Shown here in pieces: positions 27,367 through 36,729 of a stretch of 64,000 nucleotides of DNA. The stretch lies in the NCBI RefSeq assembly GCF_900113735.1, contig NZ_FOQM01000012.1, forward strand, positions 1-64,000, given 5' to 3'. The stretch comes from Bradyrhizobium sp. Gha (GTDB lineage Bacteria > Pseudomonadota > Alphaproteobacteria > Rhizobiales > Xanthobacteraceae). The notes beneath the pieces were generated by a model. It did not search any database, was not told the origin of the DNA, and saw only the letters and a program-made list of their open reading frames with translations. The position numbers and the translations under genes were made by a program. Positions within the stretch are counted from its first letter, which is position 1, and each line of letters begins with the position of its first letter.

Positions 27367-27926
27367 GACGCTTTGGCGTCCTTGATCGCTTCGGGTGCGG
27401 TGTCCTGCGCAACCGGTGTCTGCTCGACCTCGCTGATAATCGCGAGCGGCTCGTTCACCGCCGCGTGCCCCTCGGCTTCCACGAAGATCTCCGGCGTCGG
27501 AGCTTCCGGTGTCGTGGGCGTGGCCGGCGCTTCACTTGAAGTCGCCGGCGCTTCACTTGAAGTCGCCAGCGCTTCACTTGAAGCCGCAGGAGGTTCGACG
27601 GAGGTCGTCGCCGACGTCTCAGCCGGCTTGTCGAGCGCATCGACGCGGAGTGCGTCGCTGACGTCCTTCTGGAGCGAGGTCATCAGGCCACCGCTCGTGA
27701 AACCGGAAGCGGCTTCCTTGACCTCGTCAAAGCTCTTCTTGAGGTCGGCCATCTCCGCCTCGCGCATCGCTTCCTGGAACTGGCCCTGGAATTCGGCGGC
27801 CATCTTGCGGGCCTTGCCCATCCACTGACCGACCATGCGCAGCACGCCCGGCAGCTCTTTCGGGCCAATGGCGACCAGGGCCACGACCCCGATCAGAACC
27901 AGCTCACTCCAGCCGATGTCGAACAT
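27363..27926 (-). CDS. tatB: Sec-independent translocase subunit TatB
   Basis: 187 residues: the short membrane helix and [25 protein letters not shown] hinge, then an amphipathic helix (about 30-70), then a long Thr/Ser/Glu/Pro-rich tail. The tail includes three near-identical heptads (ATSSEAP type) encoded by 21-base direct repeats at 27526-27588. It forms the receptor complex with TatC, whose gene overlaps its end. Confidence 0.95.
   Translation of the reverse strand: MFDIGWSELVLIGVVALVAIGPKELPGVLRMVGQWMGKARKMAAEFQGQFQEAMREAEMADLKKSFDEVKEAASGFTSGGLMTSLQKDVSDALRVDALDKPAETSATTSVEPPAASSEALATSSEAPATSSEAPATPTTPEAPTPEIFVEAEGHAAVNEPLAIISEVEQTPVAQDTAPEAIKDAKAS
27526..27588 (-). repeat. Three 21-base direct repeats inside tatB
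   Basis: The plus-strand unit GGCGCTTCACTTGAAGTCGC plus one base occurs at 27526-27546 and 27547-27567, with a slightly diverged third copy at 27568-27588. The unit is a multiple of three, so copy-number change would keep the TatB frame and only alter the tail length. Confidence 0.85.
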
Positions 27927-28014
27927 GACGTCTTCCGTTCACGCGAAGCCACGATCGGCCCAATCCCTCACGCGCAGGATCGGGGCCGTTTCCCGCGTCT
28001 CGCGTGCTCCTGGC

Positions 28015-28248
28015 TCAGACGGCCTTGCTGCCGACGTCGGACCGTGCCGCGGTCGGCGCGGCATTGTGCTCGATGGACTTCGAGGGCTCCTGCTTCTCGG
28101 CGGGCTTGTCGTCGTCCTGCATGCCCTTCTTGAAGGCCTTGATGCCCTGAGCCACATCGCCCATCAGATCCGAAATCTTGCCGCGGCCGAACAGCAGCAG
28201 GACCACTGCGATCACCAGGATCCAGTGCCAAATGCTAAGTGAACCCAT
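28015..28248 (-). CDS. tatA: Sec-independent translocase subunit TatA
   Basis: 77 residues starting [20 protein letters not shown], then [24 protein letters not shown], the TatA hinge and amphipathic helix, and a charged tail. It forms the size-adaptable export pore with TatBC. ATG at 28248 follows a GGGTTGCAGG-type site. The 88-base gap to tatB is small, so the three tat genes form one operon downstream of scpB. Confidence 0.96.
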   Translation of the reverse strand: MGSLSIWHWILVIAVVLLLFGRGKISDLMGDVAQGIKAFKKGMQDDDKPAEKQEPSKSIEHNAAPTAARSDVGSKAV

Positions 28249-28414
28249 CCTGCAACCCTCCAAACGCGTATGGCCGGGACCCGGCCGATCTTGACCGGAA
28301 CGTAGGCTTCGCAAGCCTCAAAAACAAGGATTAAGGCAGCGCCAATTCGCTGTCGGCGCTACGTAATCTTGCTAGTGTTAACCTGTCGCAGGGGACCTGT
28401 CGAAGGCCGGAGGA

Positions 28415-29167
28415 TTACTCCTCGCTCCCGCCGTCGCCGCCCTCATTGCCGCCTTCCGGCGGCGGCTCGGGCTCGACCGCAGGCGCCAAGGCAAGATCGA
28501 GCTCCTCGCCCGGTTCCAGCGGATCCTCGTCCTCCCGCAACGCTGGATCATCCGAGGGCGTCGGGACACTGAATCCGGTCGGCAGACGCGAATCCAGCAG
28601 GCCCGTGCCCTTCAGCTCCTCCAGCCCCGGCAGATCGCCGAGCTGTTCCAGGGTGAACTGCGACAGGAAATCCTCGGTGGTTCCGAAGGTCAGCGGACGG
28701 CCCGGCGTCTTGCGACGGCCACGGGGCTTGATCCAACCGGTCTCCAGCAGCACGTCCAGCGTGCCCTTCGAGGTCACCACACCGCGGATTTCTTCGATCT
28801 CGGCGCGCGTCACCGGCTGGTGATAGGCGATGATCGCCAGCACCTCGATGGCCGCGCGCGACAGGCGCCGGGTCTCGGTGCTCTCGCGCGTCATCAGCCA
28901 GGAGAGGTCGCCGGCGGTGCGGAACGTCCATTTGTTGGCGACCCGCACGAGGTTGACGCCGCGCGAGGCATAGTCGGCCTGGAGCTGCTCGAGCGCCGCC
29001 TTCACGTCGATGCCCTCGGGCATGCGCTTGGCGAGCGTCGCGGTATCCAGCGGCTCACTCGAGGCGAACAGCAGCGCTTCCAGCAGCCGCAATTCTTCGG
29101 GACGTGCCTGGGGTTCGTTCTCCATCGGCTCGGCCTCTTCTACCCGCACTTCAGCCAGGCTTGCCAT
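28415..29167 (-). CDS. scpB: Segregation and condensation protein B
   Basis: About 250 residues. It has the two winged-helix domains of ScpB: LRLLEALLFASSEPLD, then RAAIEVLAIIAYHQPVTRAEIEEIRGV, and the DFLSQFTLEQLGDLPGL segment. The acidic Glu/Pro tail is extra. ATG at 29167 has AAGGAG eight bases upstream; a GTG 21 bases earlier, overlapping the scpA stop, is less likely. It binds ScpA and the SMC ATPase in chromosome segregation. Confidence 0.95.
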   Translation of the reverse strand: MASLAEVRVEEAEPMENEPQARPEELRLLEALLFASSEPLDTATLAKRMPEGIDVKAALEQLQADYASRGVNLVRVANKWTFRTAGDLSWLMTRESTETRRLSRAAIEVLAIIAYHQPVTRAEIEEIRGVVTSKGTLDVLLETGWIKPRGRRKTPGRPLTFGTTEDFLSQFTLEQLGDLPGLEELKGTGLLDSRLPTGFSVPTPSDDPALREDEDPLEPGEELDLALAPAVEPEPPPEGGNEGGDGGSEE

Positions 29168-29188
29168 GGCAGCTTCTCCTTCTTGCAC

Positions 29189-30028
29189 TTAACCGACCGG
29201 CGCATCGGGCGCAGGAGCTGCGTCCACGACCGGTTTCGGGCGCCCCTTCCGGAAGTAGATTGGCGCAAACGCTTCTTTCTGATTCAGCTCCAGCTGACCT
29301 TCACGCACGAGCTCGAGCGCAGCGGCGAAGCTCGAGGCGAACACCGTCGCGCGCTGCGTCGGATCCGCGACGTGACGGATCAGGAAATCATCGAGAACGC
29401 CCCAGTCGTCCTGTTCGGTGATGCTGCCGACCAGCCGCTCCAGCGTGGCGCGTGCCTCGGCCAGCGACCACACCGTGCGCTTGGCCAGATGCACGCTCGC
29501 CAGCACGCGGGACTGGCGCTGAGAGGCATAGGCCGTGAGCAGGTCGTACAGCGTCGCGGTGTATTTCGGATGCCGGATCTCGGCGATCTGCTCGGGCTCG
29601 CCGCGCGGAAAAATGTCGCGCAGCAATTGCTGGCGGTTCATCAGCCGGTTGGCCGCTTCGCGAATGGCCTCCAGGCGGCGCAGACGGTTGGCGAGCGCTG
29701 TCGCCATCTGTTCGGCGCTCGGCCCCTCGGCGCTCGGCGGCTCCGGCAGCAAGAGGCGCGACTTCAGAAAGGCGAGCCAGGCCGCCATCACCAGATAGTC
29801 GGCAGCAAGCTCGAGCCGGATCTTTCGCGCAGCTTCGATGAAATGGAGGTATTGATCGGCCAGCGCCAGGATCGATATCTTGGCGAGGTCGACCTTCTGT
29901 TGGCGGGCCAGCGCGAGCAGCAGGTCGAGCGGGCCTTCATAGCCCTCGACGTCGACGACCAACGCCGGCTCACCCTCGGCGAGCTCTGCGGGCCGGCCGG
30001 TCTCAAACGATAGAATTTCTGCGGTCAT
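29189..30028 (-). CDS. scpA: Segregation and condensation protein A
   Basis: 279 residues: VDVEGYEGPLDLLLALARQQ, then KVDLAKISILALADQYLHFI and LVMAAWLAFLKSRLLLP, the kleisin N-terminal helices, and a C-terminal winged helix. It bridges the SMC heads together with ScpB. The ATG overlaps the stop of the upstream nagZ-derived frame by four bases, and scpB follows 21 bases after the stop. Confidence 0.96.
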   Translation of the reverse strand: MTAEILSFETGRPAELAEGEPALVVDVEGYEGPLDLLLALARQQKVDLAKISILALADQYLHFIEAARKIRLELAADYLVMAAWLAFLKSRLLLPEPPSAEGPSAEQMATALANRLRRLEAIREAANRLMNRQQLLRDIFPRGEPEQIAEIRHPKYTATLYDLLTAYASQRQSRVLASVHLAKRTVWSLAEARATLERLVGSITEQDDWGVLDDFLIRHVADPTQRATVFASSFAAALELVREGQLELNQKEAFAPIYFRKGRPKPVVDAAPAPDAPVG

Positions 30029-30456
30029 GCGGATGCCGTGTTTGGGGTCAATGCGTCCAGTTCCGCATTGTCGTTGCTGTGAAGCGGCGTGCCGGCCCTG
30101 GACCTGGCGCGACTTCGCTCGCCAATGCTTCCCACTAACGCCTTCCCCGGCCCGTCGTTACTCGTCAACAAACCCTGGAACCCGATTGCGCTGCGAATCA
30201 CCTGAGCAATCATTGTCGCAGAAGTCGTCGCCAGATGGACCCGCTCGGCGGCGCCATCCACGGGAATGCTGAGGCCAGCGGGATCAGTCGACCGTCGCGC
30301 GGTCAATTCCCAAAGAGGGGCTGCAACTTGGAGCGAAATCTCAAAGCTGAGCCCGAAGGGCATGGCACCCCGTGCAATTTCGGCACGGACAAACGCCCGC
30401 TCGGCGGCCGTCAGTTCCGTTCCGGATACGCCGGTAATGAAGGCCCGCGTGCTCAT
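30025..30456 (-). pseudogene. nagZ: Internally deleted, diverged nagZ (beta-N-acetylhexosaminidase) remnant
   Basis: 143 residues in one open frame. The first ~27 residues (MSTRAFITGVSGTELTAAER and onward) and a later part (ATTSATMIAQVIRSAIGFQG, then SIGERSRAR) match the two ends of alphaproteobacterial NagZ. Everything between, including the catalytic His-Asp and substrate-binding region, is missing, and the intervening ~50 residues are poorly related. Normal NagZ is about 340 residues. Position upstream of scpA, where nagZ commonly lies, supports the identity. It has no stop or frameshift and still overlaps scpA by ATGA, so translation may persist to couple scpA, but glycosidase activity is not expected. 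Confidence 0.7.
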
Positions 30457-30502
30457 GAGGGCCGATTAACCCTGCCCCAAGAGGGGGTCAAGGAAACGGC
30501 CG

Positions 30503-32014
30503 CTAATTCCTCTGGACGAAGCAGGACGGCAGGCCAGCAGATTTCAGATTGTTGCAGGCCTGCACCGCCTCGTCGGCCGAACCGTACGGCCCGGCGAAGG
30601 CGCGGTAGACGATTCCCTTGCCCTTGTCAGTCAGGTCGACCCGCTTGATGACCGGCGAACGGCCGCCGAGCACGCTCCCATATTTACTCTGGAGCACCCG
30701 GTAGGACGCAGCCGCACTATCCTCACTCTGCTGCGAGGACACCTGCACGACGTAGCCGCCGCCGCTGGGCGCAGGCGCAATCTGCGTCGGGGCGGTCGCA
30801 GCCACGCGCTGCGGCGGCTCGGACGGCGTAGGTGCCAGCGAGAGCGGCTGGGTGACGCTGGCGTTGGCAGAGGTCGGCGGCATACGCGGCGCGGCGGCCG
30901 CTTTCGACGCCGGCGCTGGCTTGACCGGGGGCGGAGCTGCGGCTTGTGGTGCGGTGCTGTCGGTCTGGTCGCCCCTCACCGCCACGGTCTTGATCGTGCG
31001 CGGCGCATTGTTCGGCATCGTGCCGTTACTCGGAACCGGACCGGCGGTTGGCGCCGGAACATTGGATGGCGACACGCTCGCCACCGGCGGCGGGTTTGCA
31101 TTCTGGTTCAGCGCCGGAAATACCACGCGGGGACCGGCAGCCTTGGCATTGACATCGACCGGGGCCTCCTCGCGCGGCACGATCTTCTCGCCACCGTCAC
31201 CGGCCACCATGCGATCCGGCACCTTGGTGGAGGAGTCCGATGGCGCCGGTATGATCTTGGTCGGCGTATTGTCGGCCTTGATGATGGGGGGCTCGCCGCT
31301 ACGGGGCGAGCCGATATAGGTCTTGTAAGCGAAGGCCGCACCGGTTCCGACCACAGCGAGAGCAAGGATCGCAGCAACGGTCATCATGCCGCCGCGCGAC
31401 TTCCTGGGCTCGTCGAGATCGGCTTCGGCATATTCGCTCTGGAACGCGTAAGGATCGTCCGGATAGGCCGCCTCACGCTGGAAATCCTGCTCTCCTGACT
31501 CAAGCCGGCCATAAAGCGCATCATCATAACGCGCCGGATCCGGCTGCTCGTATGGGGCCTCGTAAGCCTGGGCCGGCTCCTGACCATAGGCTTGATCCTG
31601 ATAAGCGTGGTCCTGATGGGCCTGCGGCTGGCGATATTGCGGCTCGGGCGCAGCCGGCTGAGCCGCATAGCGATGCAGCGGATGAACCGGATTCACTGCG
31701 ACGGGATAGTCAGGCTCGGGCGCAGGCTGCGGCTGCACGTTGGCGCGCCGCATCCATGAGGGCGGCCCCGGCTGAGGGGGCGCGGCCTGCTCAGCGTAGT
31801 CGGGCTGATCATCGTCGCGCGAATAATCGTCGTGCTGATAGGCCTGCGTGGGTGCCGCCGCTGCAACCGGGCGGCCCTGGGCTGCAAACGGATCGGTCTG
31901 TCCGATCAGGCGGGCGAGCTCGGCCAACGGATCGTTATCCGCCCTCCCATGCTGGTCGGCTCCGCGACCATAGTCATCGGAAGGAAGCGGTCTGTCGTGA
32001 TATCGATCGGCCAT
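30503..32014 (-). CDS. SPOR domain membrane protein
   Basis: 503 residues. A Pro/Gln/Tyr/Asp-rich cytoplasmic region (1-205) with the start MADRYHDRPLPSDDYGRGAD precedes a single helix (MMTVAAILALAVVGTGAAFA), then a Pro/Ala/Thr-rich periplasmic linker and a SPOR domain (about 430-503, YVVQVSSQQSEDSAAASY...). SPOR domains bind denuded glycan strands at the septum, so this is a probable division-site protein. It is 46 bases upstream of the nagZ remnant and downstream of argS. Confidence 0.9.
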   Translation of the reverse strand: MADRYHDRPLPSDDYGRGADQHGRADNDPLAELARLIGQTDPFAAQGRPVAAAAPTQAYQHDDYSRDDDQPDYAEQAAPPQPGPPSWMRRANVQPQPAPEPDYPVAVNPVHPLHRYAAQPAAPEPQYRQPQAHQDHAYQDQAYGQEPAQAYEAPYEQPDPARYDDALYGRLESGEQDFQREAAYPDDPYAFQSEYAEADLDEPRKSRGGMMTVAAILALAVVGTGAAFAYKTYIGSPRSGEPPIIKADNTPTKIIPAPSDSSTKVPDRMVAGDGGEKIVPREEAPVDVNAKAAGPRVVFPALNQNANPPPVASVSPSNVPAPTAGPVPSNGTMPNNAPRTIKTVAVRGDQTDSTAPQAAAPPPVKPAPASKAAAAPRMPPTSANASVTQPLSLAPTPSEPPQRVAATAPTQIAPAPSGGGYVVQVSSQQSEDSAAASYRVLQSKYGSVLGGRSPVIKRVDLTDKGKGIVYRAFAGPYGSADEAVQACNNLKSAGLPSCFVQRN

Positions 32015-32154
32015 CGTGATGATGCGTCCCTTCGGGAAAGCCGCGCACCCCTCGACCAAGGCGCGGCTTTCGACCCACAAGGCTTTCAACCAAGTCTAAG
32101 CGATCCGGCTTCTGCCGGTACCCCCAAAATTCCCGTTAAGTAGTTCGCCCCAAA

Positions 32155-33945
32155 CTACCGCATCTCGTCCGGAGCATGGACGCCGAGGATGGCGAGGCCC
32201 GATGCCAGGACAGAGACGACGCCCTGGACCATGGCCAGTCGCGCCTTTGTTAGAACTGCATCATTATTGATAATGAAGCGTAAATAGGGCAGATCGCGCC
32301 CCTTCGTCCAAAGTGCGTGAAATTCGCTCGCTAAGTCATAGAGATAAAAGGCAATACGGTGCGGCTCATGGGCCGCAGCGGCGGCCTCCAGCATCCTCGG
32401 ATAAATTGCGAGGCGCTTGAGAAGATCAAGTTCGATGGGGTCCGACAGCCGTTCCAGGGCCGACTCACCGAGCCACGCGATCCGCTTTTCGGAATCCTCG
32501 GGCAGGTCCGGGAACACCTCGGCCCGCGCGTTGCGGAAGATCGAGTGGCCACGGGCGTGGCCGTACTGGACGTAGAACACTGGATTGTCGCGCGACTGTT
32601 CCATGACCTTGGCGAGGTCGAAATCAAGCACCGCGTCGTTCTTCCGGTAGAGCATCATGAAGCGGACGGCGTCCTGGCCGACTTCATCCACCACCTCACG
32701 CAGGGTGACGAAGTCCCCGCTCCGCTTCGACATTTTCACCGGCTCGCCGTTGCGCAGCAACTTCACGAGCTGGACGATCTTGACGTTGAGCGAGCCTTTG
32801 CCCGAGGTCGTCGCCTTCACCGCCGCCTGCATGCGTTTGATGTAGCCGCCGTGGTCAGCGCCCCAGACGTCGATCATCTCCGCAAAACCACGGTCGAACT
32901 TGTTCTTGTGGTAGGCGATATCGGAGGCGAAGTAGGTGTAGGAATTGTCCGACTTGATCAGCGGACGATCAACGTCGTCGCCGTAAGCGGTCGCCTTGAA
33001 CAGCAATTGCTCGCGGTCTTCCCAGTCCTCGACCGGCGCGCCCTTTGGCGGCGGCAGGCGTCCTTCGTAGATGTCGCCCTTGGCCTTCAAGAAGTCGATG
33101 GTCTCGGCGACCTTGTTGTTGCCGGTCTCGATCAGCGAGCGTTCGGAGAAGAACACGTCGTGGCGGATGTTGAGGGCGGCGAGATCGTCCTTGATCTCGT
33201 CCATCATCATCGCGATCGCCTTGGCGCGGACCGTTGGCAGCCACTGCGCCTCACTCATCGTGGCGAGCTTATCGCCGTGCTCCTTGGCGAGCGCCTGCCC
33301 GACCGGCTTGAGATAGTCGCCGGGATAGAGGCCTTCCGGGATGGCGCCGATGTCCTGGCCGAGCGCCTCGCGGTACCTGAGGAAGGCGGAGCGTGCGAGC
33401 ACGTCGACCTGGGCGCCGGCATCGTTGATGTAATATTCGCGGGTGACGTCGTGGCCGCCGAACTGGAGCAGGCTTGCCAGCGCATCGCCGAACACGGCAC
33501 CGCGGCAATGACCGACATGCATCGGTCCGGTCGGGTTGGCCGAGACGTATTCGACGTTGACCTTTGAGCCGCCGCGGACACGGCCGTAATCGGCGCCCTC
33601 GCGCAGCACCGTCCGCAGCGCCTCGGCCCAAGCGGTGGGTTGCAGCGTCAGATTGATGAAGCCAGGACCGGCGACGTCGACCTTGGCGATCAGCGCGTCG
33701 GTGCGGAGCCGTTCGGCAATCTGCTCGGCGAGGTCCCGCGGCTTCGCCTTTGCCTCTTTCGCAAGCACCATGGCGGCGTTGGTCGCCATGTCGCCATGGG
33801 AGGCGTCGCGCGGCGGCTCGACCACCACGCGGGAGAAATCGATGCCCTCGGGCCAGTCGGCTTCCACCGCGAGTGCGCGGCAGGCGGCATGCACGCGGGC
33901 GAGCACGTCGGCGAACAAATGCGGGCTTGAGGATGTATCGGGCAT
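32155..33945 (-). CDS. argS: Arginyl-tRNA synthetase
   Basis: 596 residues. It shows the class I HIGH-type motif in [14 protein letters not shown] and the KMSKS-type [14 protein letters not shown], an N-terminal additional domain, and the C-terminal anticodon-binding DALR domain ending at APDEMR. It charges tRNA-Arg. ATG at 33945 is chosen; the 12-codon upstream extension would overlap dgt. Confidence 0.97.
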   Translation of the reverse strand: MPDTSSSPHLFADVLARVHAACRALAVEADWPEGIDFSRVVVEPPRDASHGDMATNAAMVLAKEAKAKPRDLAEQIAERLRTDALIAKVDVAGPGFINLTLQPTAWAEALRTVLREGADYGRVRGGSKVNVEYVSANPTGPMHVGHCRGAVFGDALASLLQFGGHDVTREYYINDAGAQVDVLARSAFLRYREALGQDIGAIPEGLYPGDYLKPVGQALAKEHGDKLATMSEAQWLPTVRAKAIAMMMDEIKDDLAALNIRHDVFFSERSLIETGNNKVAETIDFLKAKGDIYEGRLPPPKGAPVEDWEDREQLLFKATAYGDDVDRPLIKSDNSYTYFASDIAYHKNKFDRGFAEMIDVWGADHGGYIKRMQAAVKATTSGKGSLNVKIVQLVKLLRNGEPVKMSKRSGDFVTLREVVDEVGQDAVRFMMLYRKNDAVLDFDLAKVMEQSRDNPVFYVQYGHARGHSIFRNARAEVFPDLPEDSEKRIAWLGESALERLSDPIELDLLKRLAIYPRMLEAAAAAHEPHRIAFYLYDLASEFHALWTKGRDLPYLRFIINNDAVLTKARLAMVQGVVSVLASGLAILGVHAPDEMR

Positions 33946-33955
33946 GGGCCGCCGC

Positions 33956-35152
33956 CTAACGCAAATCCGGGGTCGAGTCAAAGAGCCGCTGATGCTCGGT
34001 CAGCGCGAAACGGTCGGTCATTCCGGCAATGAAATTGCCGATCCGCCGGGCCCGCTCGCCCTCATTGTCGGCCTCTGACCCGACCAGCCATTCCGGCGGC
34101 AGGTCGGCCGGCGATGTCAGGTATTTCGCGAACAGGTCGAACACGATCTGCTCCGCCTCGGCCATCACTCGCATCACCCTGGTGTGCCGGTACATGTGTC
34201 CATAGAGGAAGCCCTTGATGGCGGCCTCCTCCTCGGCGACCTCAGGCGGGAACGCGATCAGCGCCCTATTCTGCTGGCGCACGTCCTGGGCCGATTGCGG
34301 CCTGACGGCGGCAATGTTCTTCTGCGCCTCTGTGAACACCGCGCCGATCAGATGCGAGATCAGCTCACGTACCAGCTCGGCCCCGCGCCTGACGTCTTCG
34401 AGATCAGGGTAATGTGCCGAGGTCTCGGCAATGATCTCCGCCGTCAGCGGCATCACCTTGAGGTCGTCGAGGTGGAACAGGCCCGCACGCAGGCCATCAT
34501 CGATATCGTGGGCGTCATAGGCGATGTCGTCGGCGATCGCCGCGACCTGGGCCTCAAGCGAGGCGAAGCTCCAGAGCTCGAGGTCGTATGTCTTGATATA
34601 GTCGGCGATGCCGACGGGAACGCCGTGCTCGCGATAACGGCCAATTGGCGCGCCGCTGCGATCGGTCAGTGGGCCATTGTGCTTGACGATGCCTTCGAGC
34701 GATTCCCAGGTAAGGTTCAGCCCATCGAATTCAGGATAGCGATGCTCCAGCGCGCCGACGACGCGGAGCGCCTGGGCGTTGTGGTCGAAGCCGCCGAAAT
34801 CCCTCAGGCAGGCGTCCAGCGCCCGCTCGCCGGCATGACCGAACGGGGGATGACCGAGATCATGGGCGAGCGCCAGGGTTTCGGTGAGGTCCTCGTCCAG
34901 CCCAAGCTGCCGGGCCAGCGCGCGGGCGATCTGCGCCACCTCCAGCGAATGGGTCAGCCGTGTCCGGTAATGGTCCCCCTCGTGGAACACGAACACCTGG
35001 GTCTTGTACTTCAGGCGGCGGAACGCGGTGGAATGGATCACCCGGTCGCAATCCCGGCGGAACGGGCTCCGGGTCCGGCTCGGCGGCTCCGCGACCAGCC
35101 GGCCGCGGCTGCGATCGGGGTCGCAGGCATAGGGCGCGCGGGGGGCTGCCAT
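33956..35152 (-). CDS. dgt: Deoxyguanosinetriphosphate triphosphohydrolase-like protein
   Basis: 398 residues with the HD phosphohydrolase core: [20 protein letters not shown], the metal motif [16 protein letters not shown], and [16 protein letters not shown]. It hydrolyses dGTP or other dNTPs to nucleoside and triphosphate. ATG at 35152 is preferred; a GTG 12 bases upstream is possible. It ends ten bases before the argS ATG and forms the start of the minus-strand housekeeping block. It is divergent from erpA. Confidence 0.95.
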   Translation of the reverse strand: MAAPRAPYACDPDRSRGRLVAEPPSRTRSPFRRDCDRVIHSTAFRRLKYKTQVFVFHEGDHYRTRLTHSLEVAQIARALARQLGLDEDLTETLALAHDLGHPPFGHAGERALDACLRDFGGFDHNAQALRVVGALEHRYPEFDGLNLTWESLEGIVKHNGPLTDRSGAPIGRYREHGVPVGIADYIKTYDLELWSFASLEAQVAAIADDIAYDAHDIDDGLRAGLFHLDDLKVMPLTAEIIAETSAHYPDLEDVRRGAELVRELISHLIGAVFTEAQKNIAAVRPQSAQDVRQQNRALIAFPPEVAEEEAAIKGFLYGHMYRHTRVMRVMAEAEQIVFDLFAKYLTSPADLPPEWLVGSEADNEGERARRIGNFIAGMTDRFALTEHQRLFDSTPDLR

Positions 35153-35285
35153 TCCGACGGACACGACGAATTTAGTCCCTATCCATTTGATTCTGCGTAT
35201 TCTTGCACTTAACTATGCCGGACGCGGGATACCAAATGAATTGGCCAAGCGAATTTGGTATGACGCGGACGACCGGAGATGAGAC

Positions 35286-35615
35286 ATGACGACTGCCGTG
35301 ACCATCAGTGACCGCGCCGCACGCCGGATTGGGGAAATCCTCAAGGGCGAAGGCACAGGCGCGATGCTGCGTATCTCGGTCGAGGGCGGCGGATGTTCCG
35401 GCTTCCAATACAAGTTCGACATCGACCGCGACCGCACCGACGACGATCTCGTCATCGAGCAGGAGAACGCGGTGGTGCTGGTCGATTCCGCCTCGCAGCC
35501 GTTCCTGGCGGGCTCGCAGGTGGATTTCGTCGACGACCTGATCGGCGCCTCGTTCCGCGTCAACAATCCAAACGCCACCGCGTCCTGCGGCTGCGGCACC
35601 AGCTTCTCGATCTAG
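35286..35615 (+). CDS. erpA: Iron-sulfur cluster insertion protein (A-type carrier)
   Basis: 109 residues of the HesB/IscA/ErpA family with the three cluster-ligand cysteines: C37 in EGGGCSGFQY and C101, C103 in SCGCGTSFSI. It carries Fe-S clusters to apo-proteins. In alphaproteobacteria the dgt-divergent copy is usually called ErpA. A GGAGATGAGAC site precedes the ATG. A GC-rich perfect palindrome lies 40 bases after the stop (35655-35668). Confidence 0.95.
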   Translation: MTTAVTISDRAARRIGEILKGEGTGAMLRISVEGGGCSGFQYKFDIDRDRTDDDLVIEQENAVVLVDSASQPFLAGSQVDFVDDLIGASFRVNNPNATASCGCGTSFSI

Positions 35616-35802
35616 CCCCAACGCAAAACTGCAAAACAACCCCATGCACAGTAGCCGGGCCGGCCCGGTGCGATTCGGCTTTTGCGAAAATCCGTTGACC
35701 CGTCGGGCAAAACAGGGGTAGGATGCCATCATCGCGAGATCACGAAGGGCGACGAGTTCGACCAGATCGCACGCGCTGAATCCGCCCTGACGCGTCTTCA
35801 TT

Positions 35803-35920
35803 GAATGCCTTTCAGGGTCATACTCTGCAGGCGTCCCGCTCCAGAAGGCTCTCAGTGCGCCGGCCAGATCGCGCGGATTGTCTTCCTGGACGTTATGGCC
35901 CGCGTCAGCGATGTTGCGGG
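35803..35920 (-). pseudogene. Alpha/beta-hydrolase C-terminal fragment
   Basis: In one minus frame the sequence reads RNIADAGHNVQEDNP, then RDLAGALRAFWSG. This is the terminal catalytic-His segment (AGHNVQED) of haloalkane-dehalogenase-like alpha/beta hydrolases. No hydrolase core lies upstream, and the natural stop has been lost, since the frame runs on for 600 bases across erpA. It is therefore a scrap. The rest of 35616-35979 holds nothing recognisable. Confidence 0.6.
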
Positions 35921-35979
35921 GGCCTCGCTTGGGCCCGGGCTTGCAGCGTGAAGCGGGCGATCTCGGCTCGCAACAGGCT

Positions 35980-36276
35980 TTATTTCAAAGACAAGATAAC
36001 CGGGCCCGCAACCGGATCGGTGACTCCGATACCGCCGCCGAGGTCTTCGAGCGTATCGCGAAAAGAATTGAGAGTGGAAATCATGTCTGGCCGCGCCTTG
36101 ATGCACGCGTCCATGCTTTGCCACTCGGCGATAATGCAGTAGGAACGATCACCGGTCTTAATTATGTTGGCATGCAATAAACCCTGCCAAGTCGCTCCGA
36201 TTGTCTTGTGTGCGTCCAAAAACTCCTGATCGCGCCCCGGCTTCACTCGAAAACGCACTGCATTGAAAGCGGTCAC
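35980..36276 (-). CDS. Antibiotic-biosynthesis-monooxygenase-like (ABM) domain protein
   Basis: 98 residues with the ferredoxin-like dimeric alpha/beta-barrel pattern: NAVRFRVKPGRDQEFLDAH, then SYCIIAEWQSMDACIKARPDM and the C-terminal helix. The ABM-type start and the EWQSMDA strand fit the superfamily. The role is unknown; some members degrade haem or quinones. It ends close to the alpha/beta-hydrolase scrap, suggesting a formerly larger accessory cluster. Confidence 0.72.
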   Translation of the reverse strand: MTAFNAVRFRVKPGRDQEFLDAHKTIGATWQGLLHANIIKTGDRSYCIIAEWQSMDACIKARPDMISTLNSFRDTLEDLGGGIGVTDPVAGPVILSLK

Positions 36277-36394
36277 GGTCTTCTCCCATAGTCCCCTGAC
36301 ATTCCCGAAGATAAATCGCGTCTATGCGTTCGCGTGAGTTGAAGCGCACATCCGCGGCCTGCCTTGTTGCGATCACGGATCGACCAGACCGGAC

Positions 36395-36577
36395 CTACTG
36401 AGTCTTGATCATCTTTGCCAACTCACGGCGCAATTCCGGGCTATCTTGATGGCCATGTACCGAGGTTGCGTGTTGAACCGCCGCTTCCAAAAGCTCCTTT
36501 TTGGTATCGGCTGAAATCGCGATCGTGCAGTTCATCTCACTTGGATAATCTCGGCAATCCACAAACATTCTGGCCAT
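36395..36577 (-). CDS. DUF1059 small protein
   Basis: 60 residues, MARMFVDCRDYPSEMNCTIA at the start with the family's DCRD and NC residues, then AVQHATSVHGHQDSPELRREL. GGGAGG lies six bases before the ATG at 36577, which settles the start against a longer upstream frame. DUF1059 proteins are predicted small cytoplasmic proteins of unknown function, often near stress genes. Confidence 0.9.
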   Translation of the reverse strand: MARMFVDCRDYPSEMNCTIAISADTKKELLEAAVQHATSVHGHQDSPELRRELAKMIKTQ

Positions 36578-36729
36578 ATCGACCTCCCTAATTGCGATCA
36601 TACCGATCTTCTCGTTCATTGCCTCGCTCAAGTAGGAGGCATTATCGAGCGTATCATACATTGTGAGAGTGACATGCCGGCCCCTCGCCCTTTTCGTCTG
36701 TCCGGGAGTCAAACGCCCGGACACCGGAA

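Noticed and set aside
35655-35668. Perfect palindrome CCGGGCCGGCCCGG as a terminator of erpA
   Set aside because: It has no loop or T-run; self-complementary GC sequence of this length can arise by chance.
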